From Cedecea sp000277545 (lineage in GTDB: Bacteria > Pseudomonadota > Gammaproteobacteria > Enterobacterales > Enterobacteriaceae): a DNA stretch of 64,000 nucleotides. Under the pieces are notes generated by a model. The model had not been told where the DNA came from, ran no database searches, and worked only from the letters and a program-made list of their open reading frames with translations. Position numbers and translations under genes: made by a program. The number at the start of each line of letters is the position of its first letter. The stretch's first letter is position 1. This document shows positions 1-7,526 of this stretch, piece after piece. The stretch lies in the NCBI GenBank assembly GCA_050847315.1, contig CP193791.1; one strand, 5' to 3'.

Positions 1-34
1 CACTTTGTGTGTAATCTATTCACAGCTTTACATT

Positions 35-61
35 GAACTTGTGGATAACATCACTGTCTGA
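35..61 (+). promoter_or_regulatory. sigma-E type promoter of rpoH (P3-like)
   Basis: GAACTT at 35-40 and TCTGA at 57-61 are separated by 16 bases, which fits the extracytoplasmic sigma-E consensus (GAACTT / TCTGA). E. coli rpoH P3 has the same hexamers in the same place. It would raise RpoH during envelope stress or extreme heat. Transcription would start near base 67, about 90 bases before the start codon. Confidence 0.75.
40..48 (-). promoter_or_regulatory. DnaA box in the rpoH promoter region
   Basis: TGTGGATAA on the plus strand is the reverse complement of the perfect DnaA box TTATCCACA. It lies within the spacer of the sigma-E promoter. DnaA is known to bind the E. coli rpoH promoter region, so DnaA modulation here is plausible but inferred. 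Confidence 0.55.
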
Positions 62-158
62 GAGTACAGTGAAGGGTACGGTCTGGGCCTGACGTGTTGT
101 CGGTGCGCCTCAGCCACTTGAATGGCAAGCCGTACTTAGTCTCTAAGAGAGGGTTTGA

Positions 159-1013
159 ATGACCAAAGAAATGCAAAATTTAGCTTTAGCCCCTGTTGGT
201 AACCTGGAGTCGTATATCCGGGCTGCAAACGCCTGGCCGATGTTAACGGCTGAGGAAGAGAAGGAGCTGGCTGAAAAGCTGCATTACCAGGGCGATCTGG
301 AAGCAGCGAAAAAGCTGATCCTGTCTCACCTGCGCTTTGTTGTTCATGTTGCGCGTAACTATTCCGGCTACGGCCTGCCGCAGGCAGACCTTATCCAGGA
401 AGGCAACATCGGCCTGATGAAAGCAGTACGCCGTTTTAACCCAGAAGTGGGTGTTCGCCTGGTCTCCTTTGCGGTGCACTGGATCAAGGCTGAAATTCAT
501 GAATACGTGCTGCGTAACTGGCGTATTGTGAAAGTCGCGACCACCAAAGCACAGCGTAAGCTGTTCTTTAACCTGCGTAAAACCAAGCAGCGCTTGGGCT
601 GGTTTAATCAGGACGAAGTCGAAATGGTGGCCAACGAGCTTGGCGTGTCCAGCAAAGACGTGCTTGAGATGGAGTCACGCATGGCGGCGCAGGATATGAC
701 TTTCGACATGTCGAATGACGACGACGCTGACGGTCAGCCGATGGCGCCGGTGCTCTTCCTGCAGGATAAGTCTTCCAACTTTGCCGATGGCATTGAAGAC
801 GACAACTGGGAATCTCACGCCGCAGACAAACTGAGCGATGCGATGCAGGGCCTGGATGAACGCAGTCAGCAGATCATTCGCGCGCGCTGGTTAGATGAAG
901 ACAACAAAAGCACGCTGCAGGAACTTGCAGACCGCTATGGCGTTTCCGCCGAGCGCGTTCGTCAGCTTGAAAAGAACGCGATGAAAAAATTGCGCGCCGC
1001 TATCGAAGCTTAA
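159..1013 (+). CDS. rpoH: RNA polymerase sigma-32 factor RpoH (heat shock)
   Basis: Alternative sigma factor that directs RNA polymerase to heat-shock promoters. Its 284 residues equal the E. coli length. Region 2 lies near residues 50-125. The RpoH box QRKLFFNLR, specific to sigma-32 proteins, is at 132-140. The sigma-70 region 4 helix-turn-helix (STLQELADRYGVSAERVRQ) is near the C terminus. GAGAGGG sits just upstream of the start codon. As in E. coli, control by mRNA structure in the 5' coding region and by DnaK/FtsH is expected but cannot be seen here. In E. coli the next gene downstream is livJ; here a three-gene cassette lies between them. Confidence 0.98.
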   Translation: MTKEMQNLALAPVGNLESYIRAANAWPMLTAEEEKELAEKLHYQGDLEAAKKLILSHLRFVVHVARNYSGYGLPQADLIQEGNIGLMKAVRRFNPEVGVRLVSFAVHWIKAEIHEYVLRNWRIVKVATTKAQRKLFFNLRKTKQRLGWFNQDEVEMVANELGVSSKDVLEMESRMAAQDMTFDMSNDDDADGQPMAPVLFLQDKSSNFADGIEDDNWESHAADKLSDAMQGLDERSQQIIRARWLDEDNKSTLQELADRYGVSAERVRQLEKNAMKKLRAAIEA

Positions 1014-1039
1014 CGCCAATACACATGTCGCACTAAGAG

Positions 1040-1072
1040 CGCCCCACTTTATGTTGGGGCGTTTTGCTTTTT
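1040..1072 (+). terminator. rpoH terminator, overlapped by the convergent regulator gene
   Basis: CGCCCCA (1040-1046) pairs with TGGGGCG (1055-1061), followed by a T-rich run. The stop codon of the minus-strand MocR-type gene (1049-1051) lies in the loop, so the last residues of that protein are encoded by the terminator DNA. Confidence 0.8.
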
Positions 1073-2539
1073 ATGCTCCGGCATACATGCCAGCAGCACG
1101 GTAAACGCCGCTTCCATTTCGCTCTCCGGCAGGCTGGCGAACCCCATCAGTAATCCCTTCTTGCGCCGTTCGGTCAGGTAGTAACGCGATAAGGGCCGCA
1201 CAAGAATATTGCGGGCGTTCGCGCGCTCAGCAATCGCCACATCATCGGCTTCATCAGGCAGATTCAAAATCAAATGCAGCCCGGCGTTATCGCTAAAATC
1301 TGACAGCGCCTGTGGCCCGCAGTGGCGGGAGATCAGGTCGGTCAGGAAGGCGCGACGGCGGCCGTAGAGCAGGCGCATCCGGCGAATATGGGCCGAATAA
1401 TGCCCGGCGGTAATAAACTCTGCCAGCGCCTGCTGAATAAGCGAATGCCCGCCGCGATACAGTTCCGCATGGGCGGTTTTCAGGTCATTGACCAGCGGGC
1501 GAGGCAGCACGACGTAGCCGAGCCTTAAGCCCGGATAAAGCGTTTTACTGAAGGTGCCGATGTAAACCACCGGCGCGTCGGTGACCAGCCCCTGCAGCGC
1601 CGGAATAGGCTGGCCAGAAAAGCGAAATTCGCTGTCGTAGTCATCTTCAATAATCCAGCTGCCGTGCTGGCGGGCGAGTGCCAACAGGCGCTGGCGGCGC
1701 TCCAGGCTCATCACCGCCCCCAGCGGGTACTGATGAGACGGCGTGACGAAGATTAAGCGCGGCGCTTCGCTCACTTTCTCCGGCGGGCAAAGGCCGTTCT
1801 CATCGACGGTGAGCGGCGTGACCCGCACATCATTCATCGTCAGTACGTGGCGGATGCCCCAGTAAGAAGGTTCTTCGATCCACGCCAGGTCATCTCTGTC
1901 GCACAGCATCCGGGTGACCAGATCGATAGCCTGGTGGATCCCTTCGGTGATCAGGATTTGGTCGACCTGGCAGTTTACTCCTCGGGAAACACGCAGGTAA
2001 TCGACCAGCGCATGCTGCAGTTCAGGTGTACCGCCGTTGCAGCTATAGCTCAGGCGCTCCGGTTTAGGACGGCGGCTGATGCGCGCCTGGATCTTGCTGA
2101 ATAGCGGATGAGGGAAGGCGTTGACGTCTGGTACACCGGGAATAAAAGCTCCCCACTGGCGCGGGCTGGCGCTCACCTGAGAAAGAAGATGCTGCCCGCG
2201 GCGGGAAATAGATACCTCATGAGCCGGAGCCGTGCCACCTTCGGCAGGGCTTCCCGTGGAGGTGAAGCGATCCGGCAGCGTTTTTTCAACAAAAGTGCCG
2301 CTGCCCTGGCGGGATGAAACGTACCCCTCGGTCATAAGCTGCTCATAAACTGTTAACACAGTGTTACGGGAAATGCTGAGTTCGCTGGCTAAGTCGCGGG
2401 AGGCGGGCAGGCGGCTGTGGGGCGGCAATGAGCCATCCAGAATGGAACGGCGCAGCGCGTTATAAAGACGTTTATGCAGCAGGATATCGGTCTCTGCCTG
2501 TAGCCTGACAAGAATCAAATCACCCACTAAGTCTCGCAA
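1049..2539 (-). CDS. MocR/GabR-type regulator: GntR helix-turn-helix plus aminotransferase-like domain
   Basis: PLP-binding transcription factor of 496 residues. An N-terminal winged helix of the GntR family spans about 20-85 (LPASRDLASELSISRNTV). A fold-type I aminotransferase-like domain follows from about 120. The PLP features are visible: EDDYDSEFR at 298-306 and the Schiff-base lysine K332 in FSKTLYPGLRLGY. Family members such as GabR activate GABA genes and PdxR activates pyridoxal synthesis. Divergence from a GABA-type aminotransferase favours a GabR-like role, which is inference. The start is TTG at 2539, supported by a GAGGGA ribosome site 5 bases upstream; GTG at 2527 is an alternative without such a site. 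The 3' end overlaps the rpoH terminator. Confidence 0.85.
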   Translation of the reverse strand: MRDLVGDLILVRLQAETDILLHKRLYNALRRSILDGSLPPHSRLPASRDLASELSISRNTVLTVYEQLMTEGYVSSRQGSGTFVEKTLPDRFTSTGSPAEGGTAPAHEVSISRRGQHLLSQVSASPRQWGAFIPGVPDVNAFPHPLFSKIQARISRRPKPERLSYSCNGGTPELQHALVDYLRVSRGVNCQVDQILITEGIHQAIDLVTRMLCDRDDLAWIEEPSYWGIRHVLTMNDVRVTPLTVDENGLCPPEKVSEAPRLIFVTPSHQYPLGAVMSLERRQRLLALARQHGSWIIEDDYDSEFRFSGQPIPALQGLVTDAPVVYIGTFSKTLYPGLRLGYVVLPRPLVNDLKTAHAELYRGGHSLIQQALAEFITAGHYSAHIRRMRLLYGRRRAFLTDLISRHCGPQALSDFSDNAGLHLILNLPDEADDVAIAERANARNILVRPLSRYYLTERRKKGLLMGFASLPESEMEAAFTVLLACMPEHKKQNAPT

Positions 2540-2586
2540 TTGGATCCCTCAGATAAACTGAATTGGCACTCGATTATAGGGCCAAT
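2538..2586. promoter_or_regulatory. Putative operator between the MocR-type regulator and the aminotransferase gene
   Basis: The 118-base divergent region holds a perfect inverted repeat, ATTGGC (2562-2567) and GCCAAT (2581-2586), with 13 bases between. AATTGG also occurs as a direct repeat at 2538-2543 and 2561-2566. MocR proteins commonly bind such spaced repeats in divergent regions. No footprint is known to me for this gene. Confidence 0.4.
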
Positions 2587-2657
2587 ACCTGTGTAAATAA
2601 ACGACATTGTTTCTGATTTGTTGCGATAAAGTGACTGACATAACAGGAGAGACCAAG

Positions 2658-3923
2658 GTGAAAAGTGCAGAGCTGAATCAGCGCCGTTTACAGGCCACGC
2701 CGCGCGGTGTGGGCGTGATGTGTAGCTACTTTGCAGAGAAGGCAGAGAACGCCACTCTGTGGGATGTGGAAGGCAACGAGGTTATCGATTTTGCCGCCGG
2801 GATCGCCGTGCTGAACACCGGCCATCGTCACCCGAAAGTGATTGCCGCTGTAGAAAAACAATTGCAGGCCTTTACCCACACGGCTTACCAGATTGTCCCC
2901 TATGAAAGCTACGTTTCACTGGCCGAGCGTATTAACGAACTGGCGCCGATTGACGGCCCGGCGAAAACCGCGTTCTTCACCACCGGTGCGGAAGCGGTTG
3001 AGAATGCGGTGAAAATCGCCCGCGCTTATACCAAACGTCCCGGCCTGATCACCTTCGGCGGCGGCTTCCATGGCCGTACCTTTATGACCATGGCGCTGAC
3101 CGGCAAAGTGGCACCGTACAAAATCGGTTTTGGCCCGTTCCCAGGCTCCGTCTACCACGCGGTCTACCCGAACGCCGCTCACGGCGTGACGACTGACGAT
3201 GCGCTCAAAAGCCTGGACCGTATCTTTAAAGCCGATATCGCCGCGGATCAGGTGGCGGCCATCATACTGGAGCCGGTTCAGGGAGAAGGCGGCTTCAACG
3301 TGGCGCCCCCTGAATTTATGCAGGCGCTGCGCCAGCTGTGCGACACCCACGGCATTCTGCTGATTGCCGATGAAGTGCAGACCGGCTTCGCACGTACCGG
3401 CAAGCTGTTTGCGATGGACTATTACGACGTCAAAGCCGACCTGATGACGATGGCGAAAAGCCTGGCCGGTGGCTTCCCGCTGTCCGGCGTTGTGGGCCGT
3501 GCCGAAGTGATGGATGCCCCTGCGCCTGGCGGCCTGGGCGGCACTTATGCGGGCAACCCGTTGGCGGTTGCGGCGGCTCACGCGGTGCTGGATGTAATCA
3601 ACGAAGAACAGCTGTGCAAACGTGCCACCCAGCTTGGTGAACACCTGAAAGAAGTGCTGAATCAGGCGCGCCAAAGCTGCCCGGCAATTGTCGACGTGCG
3701 TGGGCAAGGCTCGATGGTTGCAGTGGAGTTTAACGATCCGCAGACCGGGAAACCTTCGCCGGAGTTTACCCGCGAAGTTCAGCTGAAAGCTCAGGCACAA
3801 GGACTGCTGCTGCTGAGCTGCGGCGTCTACGGCAACGTTATCCGCTTCCTTTATCCGCTGACCATTCCTGATGCTCAGTTCACCAAAGCGCTGGCCATTC
3901 TGTCCAGAGTGCTTAAGGGCTAA
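2658..3923 (+). CDS. gabT: 4-aminobutyrate aminotransferase (GabT/PuuE type)
   Basis: Class III PLP-dependent aminotransferase expected to convert GABA and 2-oxoglutarate to succinic semialdehyde and glutamate. From GTG 2658 it has 421 residues, the length of E. coli PuuE, and resembles PuuE (RRLQATPRGVGVM at the start, GFGPFPGSVYH inside) more than GabT. The PLP lysine is K267 in MAKSLAGGFPLSG, and the cofactor motif LLIADEVQTGFARTG precedes it. GTG 2658 is chosen because AGGAGA precedes it by 7 bases and the length then fits; the in-frame start at 2607 adds an unlikely 17-residue leader. It diverges from the MocR-type regulator. Other omega-amino acids could be the true substrate. Confidence 0.88.
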   Translation: MKSAELNQRRLQATPRGVGVMCSYFAEKAENATLWDVEGNEVIDFAAGIAVLNTGHRHPKVIAAVEKQLQAFTHTAYQIVPYESYVSLAERINELAPIDGPAKTAFFTTGAEAVENAVKIARAYTKRPGLITFGGGFHGRTFMTMALTGKVAPYKIGFGPFPGSVYHAVYPNAAHGVTTDDALKSLDRIFKADIAADQVAAIILEPVQGEGGFNVAPPEFMQALRQLCDTHGILLIADEVQTGFARTGKLFAMDYYDVKADLMTMAKSLAGGFPLSGVVGRAEVMDAPAPGGLGGTYAGNPLAVAAAHAVLDVINEEQLCKRATQLGEHLKEVLNQARQSCPAIVDVRGQGSMVAVEFNDPQTGKPSPEFTREVQLKAQAQGLLLLSCGVYGNVIRFLYPLTIPDAQFTKALAILSRVLKG

Positions 3924-3934
3924 TCCCCGTAGTT

Positions 3935-3983
3935 TGCGGCGGCAGGGAAGCCCGCCATACACAAGGCGGCCGCAGCATTTTTT
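3935..3983 (+). terminator. Terminator-like hairpin after the aminotransferase gene
   Basis: TGCGGC (3935-3940) pairs with GCCGCA (3969-3974), with an internal GGC/GCC stem, and six T residues follow at 3978-3983. It lies between the aminotransferase and the permease, so it may limit read-through into the permease. Confidence 0.5.
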
Positions 3984-4025
3984 CCCCAGCGTGAAGTGGT
4001 TTATCACCCTGATATCCCCTGTTTT

Positions 4026-4045
4026 CCGGCGGACGTTACCGCCGG
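4026..4045 (+). promoter_or_regulatory. Strong hairpin in the permease leader
   Basis: CCGGCGG (4026-4032) and CCGCCGG (4039-4045) form a perfect 7-bp stem with a 6-base loop. It ends 18 bases before the permease start codon, next to the GGAG and GGA candidate ribosome sites. It has no T tract, so it is not a simple terminator and could affect translation or mRNA ends. Confidence 0.4.
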
Positions 4046-4063
4046 AGTAATACGGAAAATATT

Positions 4064-5308
4064 ATGTCTGAAAACTCCACCTTCTCTCCCGCCGTTGTGC
4101 GCGGGGAGCGGACTGCTGTCCCCGGTAAATCCCTGAGTTTCGTTGAAGGCGTGTCGATGATTGTCGGCACTAACATTGGTGCGGGCGTGCTTTCTATCGC
4201 CTATGCCTCGAGCAAAGCGGGCTTCTGGCCGCTGCTATTCTGGCTGGTGCTGGTGGGCAGCCTGACCACCGTGACGATGCTTTACGTCGCTGAATCGACG
4301 CTGCGTACCCGCCAGCATTTACAGCTCAGCGGGCTGTCGCTGCGCTATGTCGGGCGCTTTGGCGCGCTGATGATGTTCCTTTCCGTCTGCGTAAACAGCG
4401 TCGGGGCGTTGACCGCCTATATGACCGGCAGCGGCAAACTGCTGCACTCTTTGTTTGGTATCTCCCCGGCCCTGGGCAGCGTGCTGTTTTTTATCCCGGC
4501 TGCGGGCGTGCTCTACATGGGCCTGAAAGCCATCGGGCGCGGGGAAAAGTTTATTAGCGTCGGCATGGTGGTGATGATCGCGGTGCTGGTGATTGCGACT
4601 TTGCTGAAAGAGACGACCAGCGTCGGCTACCTGCTTGAAGGCAACTGGCTTTATATGGTGCCGGTGTTCAACGTGGTGGTGTTCTGCTTCTCGGCGCAGT
4701 ACATCGTGCCGGAGATGGCGCGTGGTTTTGCCGACAAGCCCGAAAAGCTACCTAAAGCCATCCTCGTTGGCATGGTGGTGACCTTCGCGCTGCTGGCTCT
4801 GGTGCCGATGTCGGTCATCATGCTTAACGGGCTGGACGATATCTCTGAGGTGGCGACGATTTCCTGGGGGAAAGCGCTGGGAGAGTGGGCATTCTTCTCG
4901 GCGAACCTGTTTGCACTGTGCGCCATGCTGACGTCGTACTGGGGACTGGGCGGGAGTTTCCTGACCAATATCTTTGACCGCTTCCGCTTGGGCAGCGATG
5001 AGCCTTCTCTGAAGCGTTTTCTGGTACTGCTGGTGGTCGCGATCCCGCCGTTTGTGCTGGCCTACAGCGGGCTGGTGTCGTTCGTGAATGCGCTCTATTT
5101 TGCGGGCGTGTTCAGCGGCGTGATTTTGTCGATTATGCCGATCCTGATGATTAAAGGCGCCCGCCGCAGCGGCGATGTCACGCCCGGCTGGACCTGCCCG
5201 GCATTTATGACCCACCCGCTGATCCAGATTTTCATCGTGTTGCTTTACCTCTGCAGTGCCGTTTATGCGGTTGCTTCCGCTCTGGGATATTTGCCGGCAG
5301 GTTGGTGA
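4064..5308 (+). CDS. Amino-acid permease of the aromatic/hydroxy amino-acid transporter superfamily
   Basis: Inner-membrane secondary transporter of 414 residues with about 11 hydrophobic segments. The first helix region has the typical APC-superfamily glycine motif GTNIGAGVLSIAY (about 35-47). The overall pattern fits the Trp/Tyr permease or related Aa_trans group. I cannot assign its substrate. Its position after a GABA-type aminotransferase suggests import of the substrate of that enzyme, which is inference. It lies 140 bases downstream of the aminotransferase with two hairpins between, so it may be only partly co-transcribed. Confidence 0.75.
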   Translation: MSENSTFSPAVVRGERTAVPGKSLSFVEGVSMIVGTNIGAGVLSIAYASSKAGFWPLLFWLVLVGSLTTVTMLYVAESTLRTRQHLQLSGLSLRYVGRFGALMMFLSVCVNSVGALTAYMTGSGKLLHSLFGISPALGSVLFFIPAAGVLYMGLKAIGRGEKFISVGMVVMIAVLVIATLLKETTSVGYLLEGNWLYMVPVFNVVVFCFSAQYIVPEMARGFADKPEKLPKAILVGMVVTFALLALVPMSVIMLNGLDDISEVATISWGKALGEWAFFSANLFALCAMLTSYWGLGGSFLTNIFDRFRLGSDEPSLKRFLVLLVVAIPPFVLAYSGLVSFVNALYFAGVFSGVILSIMPILMIKGARRSGDVTPGWTCPAFMTHPLIQIFIVLLYLCSAVYAVASALGYLPAGW

Positions 5309-5325
5309 TTCCGAGGTCTGCTCCC

Positions 5326-5361
5326 CCGCGCCCGGAGGCTTTCCGGCGCGGTTATTTTTTT
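5326..5361 (+). terminator. Terminator after the permease
   Basis: CCGCGCCCGGA pairs with TCCGGCGCGG with one bulged base, followed by TTATTTTTTT. It closes the cassette before the liv region. Confidence 0.75.
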
Positions 5362-5517
5362 GTCACATTCCCGTTATCTAACCTTCAAATATGTCTTTCC
5401 AAATTATCGCAAATGGCGCTATGTTTAGCATAGTGTGCTGCCGTAGCGCCGGCTGCTGCCCTTAAGTTAGCTATCATATGCTTTTCTTATACCTACAAGC
5501 AGAATAATGCGCTAATA

Positions 5518-5533
5518 AACAACAACACAACAA
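5518..5533 (+). promoter_or_regulatory. C/A-rich GcvB-type target site in the livJ leader
   Basis: The stretch AACAACAACACAACAA lies about 33-48 bases upstream of the livJ start. The R1 region of the small RNA GcvB is G/U-rich and binds such C/A-rich leaders; livJ is a known GcvB target in Salmonella. The match here is by composition only. Confidence 0.5.
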
Positions 5534-5565
5534 ATTCAATAACCATAACAATGGGGACTCTCAGG

Positions 5566-6669
5566 ATGAAAATGACGGGTAAAGCCTTACTGGCAGGATG
5601 CGTTGCACTGGCAATGAGCCACGCGGCGATGGCAAAAGATATTAAGGTCGCGGTAGTAGGGGCAATGTCTGGGCCGGTCGCGCAATACGGCGATCAGGAG
5701 TTTACCGGTGCCGAGCAGGCGGTGGCTGACATTAACGCCAAAGGCGGGATCAAAGGCGACAAACTGGTTATCACCAAATATGACGATGCCTGTGACCCGA
5801 AACAAGCGGTCGCGGTAGCGAACAAAGTGGTGAACGACGGCATCAAGTACGTGATCGGTCACCTGTGCTCTTCTTCTACTCAGCCAGCGTCTGACATTTA
5901 CGAAGACGAAGGCATTCTGATGATCACCCCGGCAGCTACGGCACCGGAGCTGACCGCGCGCGGCTATAAGCTGACTCTGCGTACTACCGGTCCCGACTCC
6001 GACCAGGGCCCAACCGCGGCGAAATACATTCTGGAACACGTGAAGCCTAAGCGCATTGCTGTGATTCACGATAAGCAGCAGTACGGCGAAGGTCTGGCGC
6101 GTTCCGTGCAGGATGGCCTGAAAAAAGGCGGCGCTAATGTGGTGTTCTTCGACGGGATCACCGCCGGTGAGAAAGATTTCTCCACGCTGGTTGCTCGCCT
6201 GAAGAAAGAGAACATCGACTTTGTTTACTACGGCGGCTACCACCCGGAAATGGGGCAGATCCTGCGCCAGTCCCGCGCTGCTGGTCTGAAAACTCAGTTC
6301 ATGGGGCCTGAAGGCGTAGCGAACGTTTCCCTGTCTAACATCGCCGGGGATTCAGCAGAAGGCCTGCTGGTGACCAAACCGAAGAACTACGATCAGGTTC
6401 CGGCCAACAAACCGATTGTGGACGCGATCAAAGCGAAGAAACAGGATCCAAGCGGCGCATTCGTCTGGACCACCTACGCAGCCCTGCAGTCGCTGGCTGC
6501 TGGCCTGAACCAGAGCGCAGATCCGGCGGCTATCTCTAAATACCTGAAAGGGGCGACCGTGGATACCGTGATGGGGCCGCTGTCGTGGGATGAGAAAGGC
6601 GACCTGAAAGGCTTTGAGTTCGGCGTGTTCACCTGGCATGCCAACGGCACAGCCACCGACGCAAAATAA
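5566..6669 (+). CDS. livJ: Leucine/isoleucine/valine-binding periplasmic protein LivJ
   Basis: Periplasmic substrate-binding subunit that hands Leu, Ile and Val to the LivHMGF ABC transporter. From ATG 5566 it has 367 residues, the E. coli length. A Sec signal peptide spans 1-23 and cleavage is expected after AMA. The mature N terminus KDIKVAVVGAMSGPVAQYG and the cysteine pair in DDACDP and GHLCSSS are typical of LivJ/LivK. The upstream in-frame ATG at 5551 would spoil the signal peptide. It is a close paralogue of livK, with panM between them as in E. coli. Lrp and GcvB control is known in relatives. Confidence 0.97.
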   Translation: MKMTGKALLAGCVALAMSHAAMAKDIKVAVVGAMSGPVAQYGDQEFTGAEQAVADINAKGGIKGDKLVITKYDDACDPKQAVAVANKVVNDGIKYVIGHLCSSSTQPASDIYEDEGILMITPAATAPELTARGYKLTLRTTGPDSDQGPTAAKYILEHVKPKRIAVIHDKQQYGEGLARSVQDGLKKGGANVVFFDGITAGEKDFSTLVARLKKENIDFVYYGGYHPEMGQILRQSRAAGLKTQFMGPEGVANVSLSNIAGDSAEGLLVTKPKNYDQVPANKPIVDAIKAKKQDPSGAFVWTTYAALQSLAAGLNQSADPAAISKYLKGATVDTVMGPLSWDEKGDLKGFEFGVFTWHANGTATDAK

Positions 6670-6673
6670 AAGC

Positions 6674-6700
6674 AAACGGCAACCAAAGGGTTGCCGTTTT
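6674..6700 (+). terminator. livJ terminator
   Basis: AAACGGCAACC pairs with GGTTGCCGTTT across a 3-4 base loop and runs into TTTT. It lies immediately after the livJ stop codon. Confidence 0.8.
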
Positions 6701-6710
6701 AGTGTTTAGT

Positions 6711-6743
6711 CCCTCTCCCTCCGGGAGAGGGGCGGGGTAAGGG
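6711..6743 (+). repeat. REP-like palindromic repeat, copy 1
   Basis: CCCTCTCCCTCC and GGGAGAGGGGC form the palindrome, followed by a GGGGTAAGGG tail. It lies between the convergent livJ and panM genes and belongs to the dispersed family also found at 19903, 37550, 37648, 41457 and 49167. Confidence 0.7.
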
Positions 6744-6747
6744 CAGC

Positions 6748-7128
6748 TTACCTCCCCCAACCGCCGCTCTGCTCGCAGAACCCGGAAGCCTGCATAAACG
6801 CCGTCATCACGGCACGATCCTCAACGCCAACATCTGCCAGCCACCAGTGTTTAATCGCCGGGTTATCCCGCATAACCTCTTCCAGCAAATATTGCCCCAC
6901 GCCCCGGCGGCGGGTAATTTCACGAACGCGCAGAGAATCCAGCGCTCCGGCATCCCCTGTGAGCGTGACGCGCACCGCGCCGAGCAGGCGTTCGTTAAAT
7001 TTTGCGGCGTAGATCCTTTCATTGTCGCTAAGGGTCAGTGAACCGCTGGAGTATTCCGGCCAGATCTTGCCGAGGTCAATTTTATCCTGAGCGCTAAACT
7101 CAAACAGACGAATGATAGTGAGTTTCAT
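6748..7128 (-). CDS. panM: PanM (PanZ), GNAT-fold activator of aspartate decarboxylase maturation
   Basis: A 126-residue GNAT-family protein (E. coli 127). In E. coli PanM binds acetyl-CoA and triggers self-cleavage of the PanD precursor, so that beta-alanine is made for coenzyme A. The acetyl-CoA loop RRRGVGQYLLEEV is present near residues 75-87, followed by a C-terminal GGWGR. The start is ATG at 7128; the longer frame reaching 7287 lacks homology. It sits between livJ and livK on the opposite strand, as in E. coli. Confidence 0.93.
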   Translation of the reverse strand: MKLTIIRLFEFSAQDKIDLGKIWPEYSSGSLTLSDNERIYAAKFNERLLGAVRVTLTGDAGALDSLRVREITRRRGVGQYLLEEVMRDNPAIKHWWLADVGVEDRAVMTAFMQASGFCEQSGGWGR

Positions 7129-7526
7129 AAGTGACCTAACCAAAAAGCGGGAAAACCCCGAGTGTAACCAATTTATTTGCCTCAGACGCTTTATCTTTTT
7201 TATGCCGTTCAGCAGTTGATTACTTTTTAGCGAAAAGATAAGCCAGCCTTTAACGCGGCAGATTGAATCCTGACCAGGATAAAGCACTAAAATCCAGTGA
7301 ATTGTTCGGCTCTTTGTACCGCTATTTTATGCTGATTTTGGTGCTTTTTTTTGTTTAACTATGGCGAAATACAGAATATTATCTCTACTTAATCGCCTGA
7401 AAAATAGAGAGTTTAGTCTGATAAATTGTAAAATTTACCGCTAACTCCTTAACGGCACTGATAAAAATGGTCATTGATTATAAAAGGTACTGAGTGCTTT
7501 TTAACCAAGTTATGGGGATGGAACGA
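7129..7526 (+). promoter_or_regulatory. AT-rich livK upstream region with a candidate promoter
   Basis: No credible gene is visible in these 398 bases. The second half is AT-rich. TTTAAC at 7354-7359 and TATTAT at 7377-7382 are 17 bases apart and could form a sigma-70 promoter, giving a leader of about 135 bases for livK. In E. coli this region carries Lrp control; I cannot define Lrp sites here. Confidence 0.4.

Noticed and set aside
2916..4007. A 363-codon open frame antisense to the aminotransferase gene
   Set aside because: It is a shadow of the aminotransferase; composition is rich in His, Arg and Gln, typical of antisense reading.
7129..7287. N-terminal extension of panM
   Set aside because: The 53 extra residues have no similarity to the family, whose members begin at the ATG at 7128.
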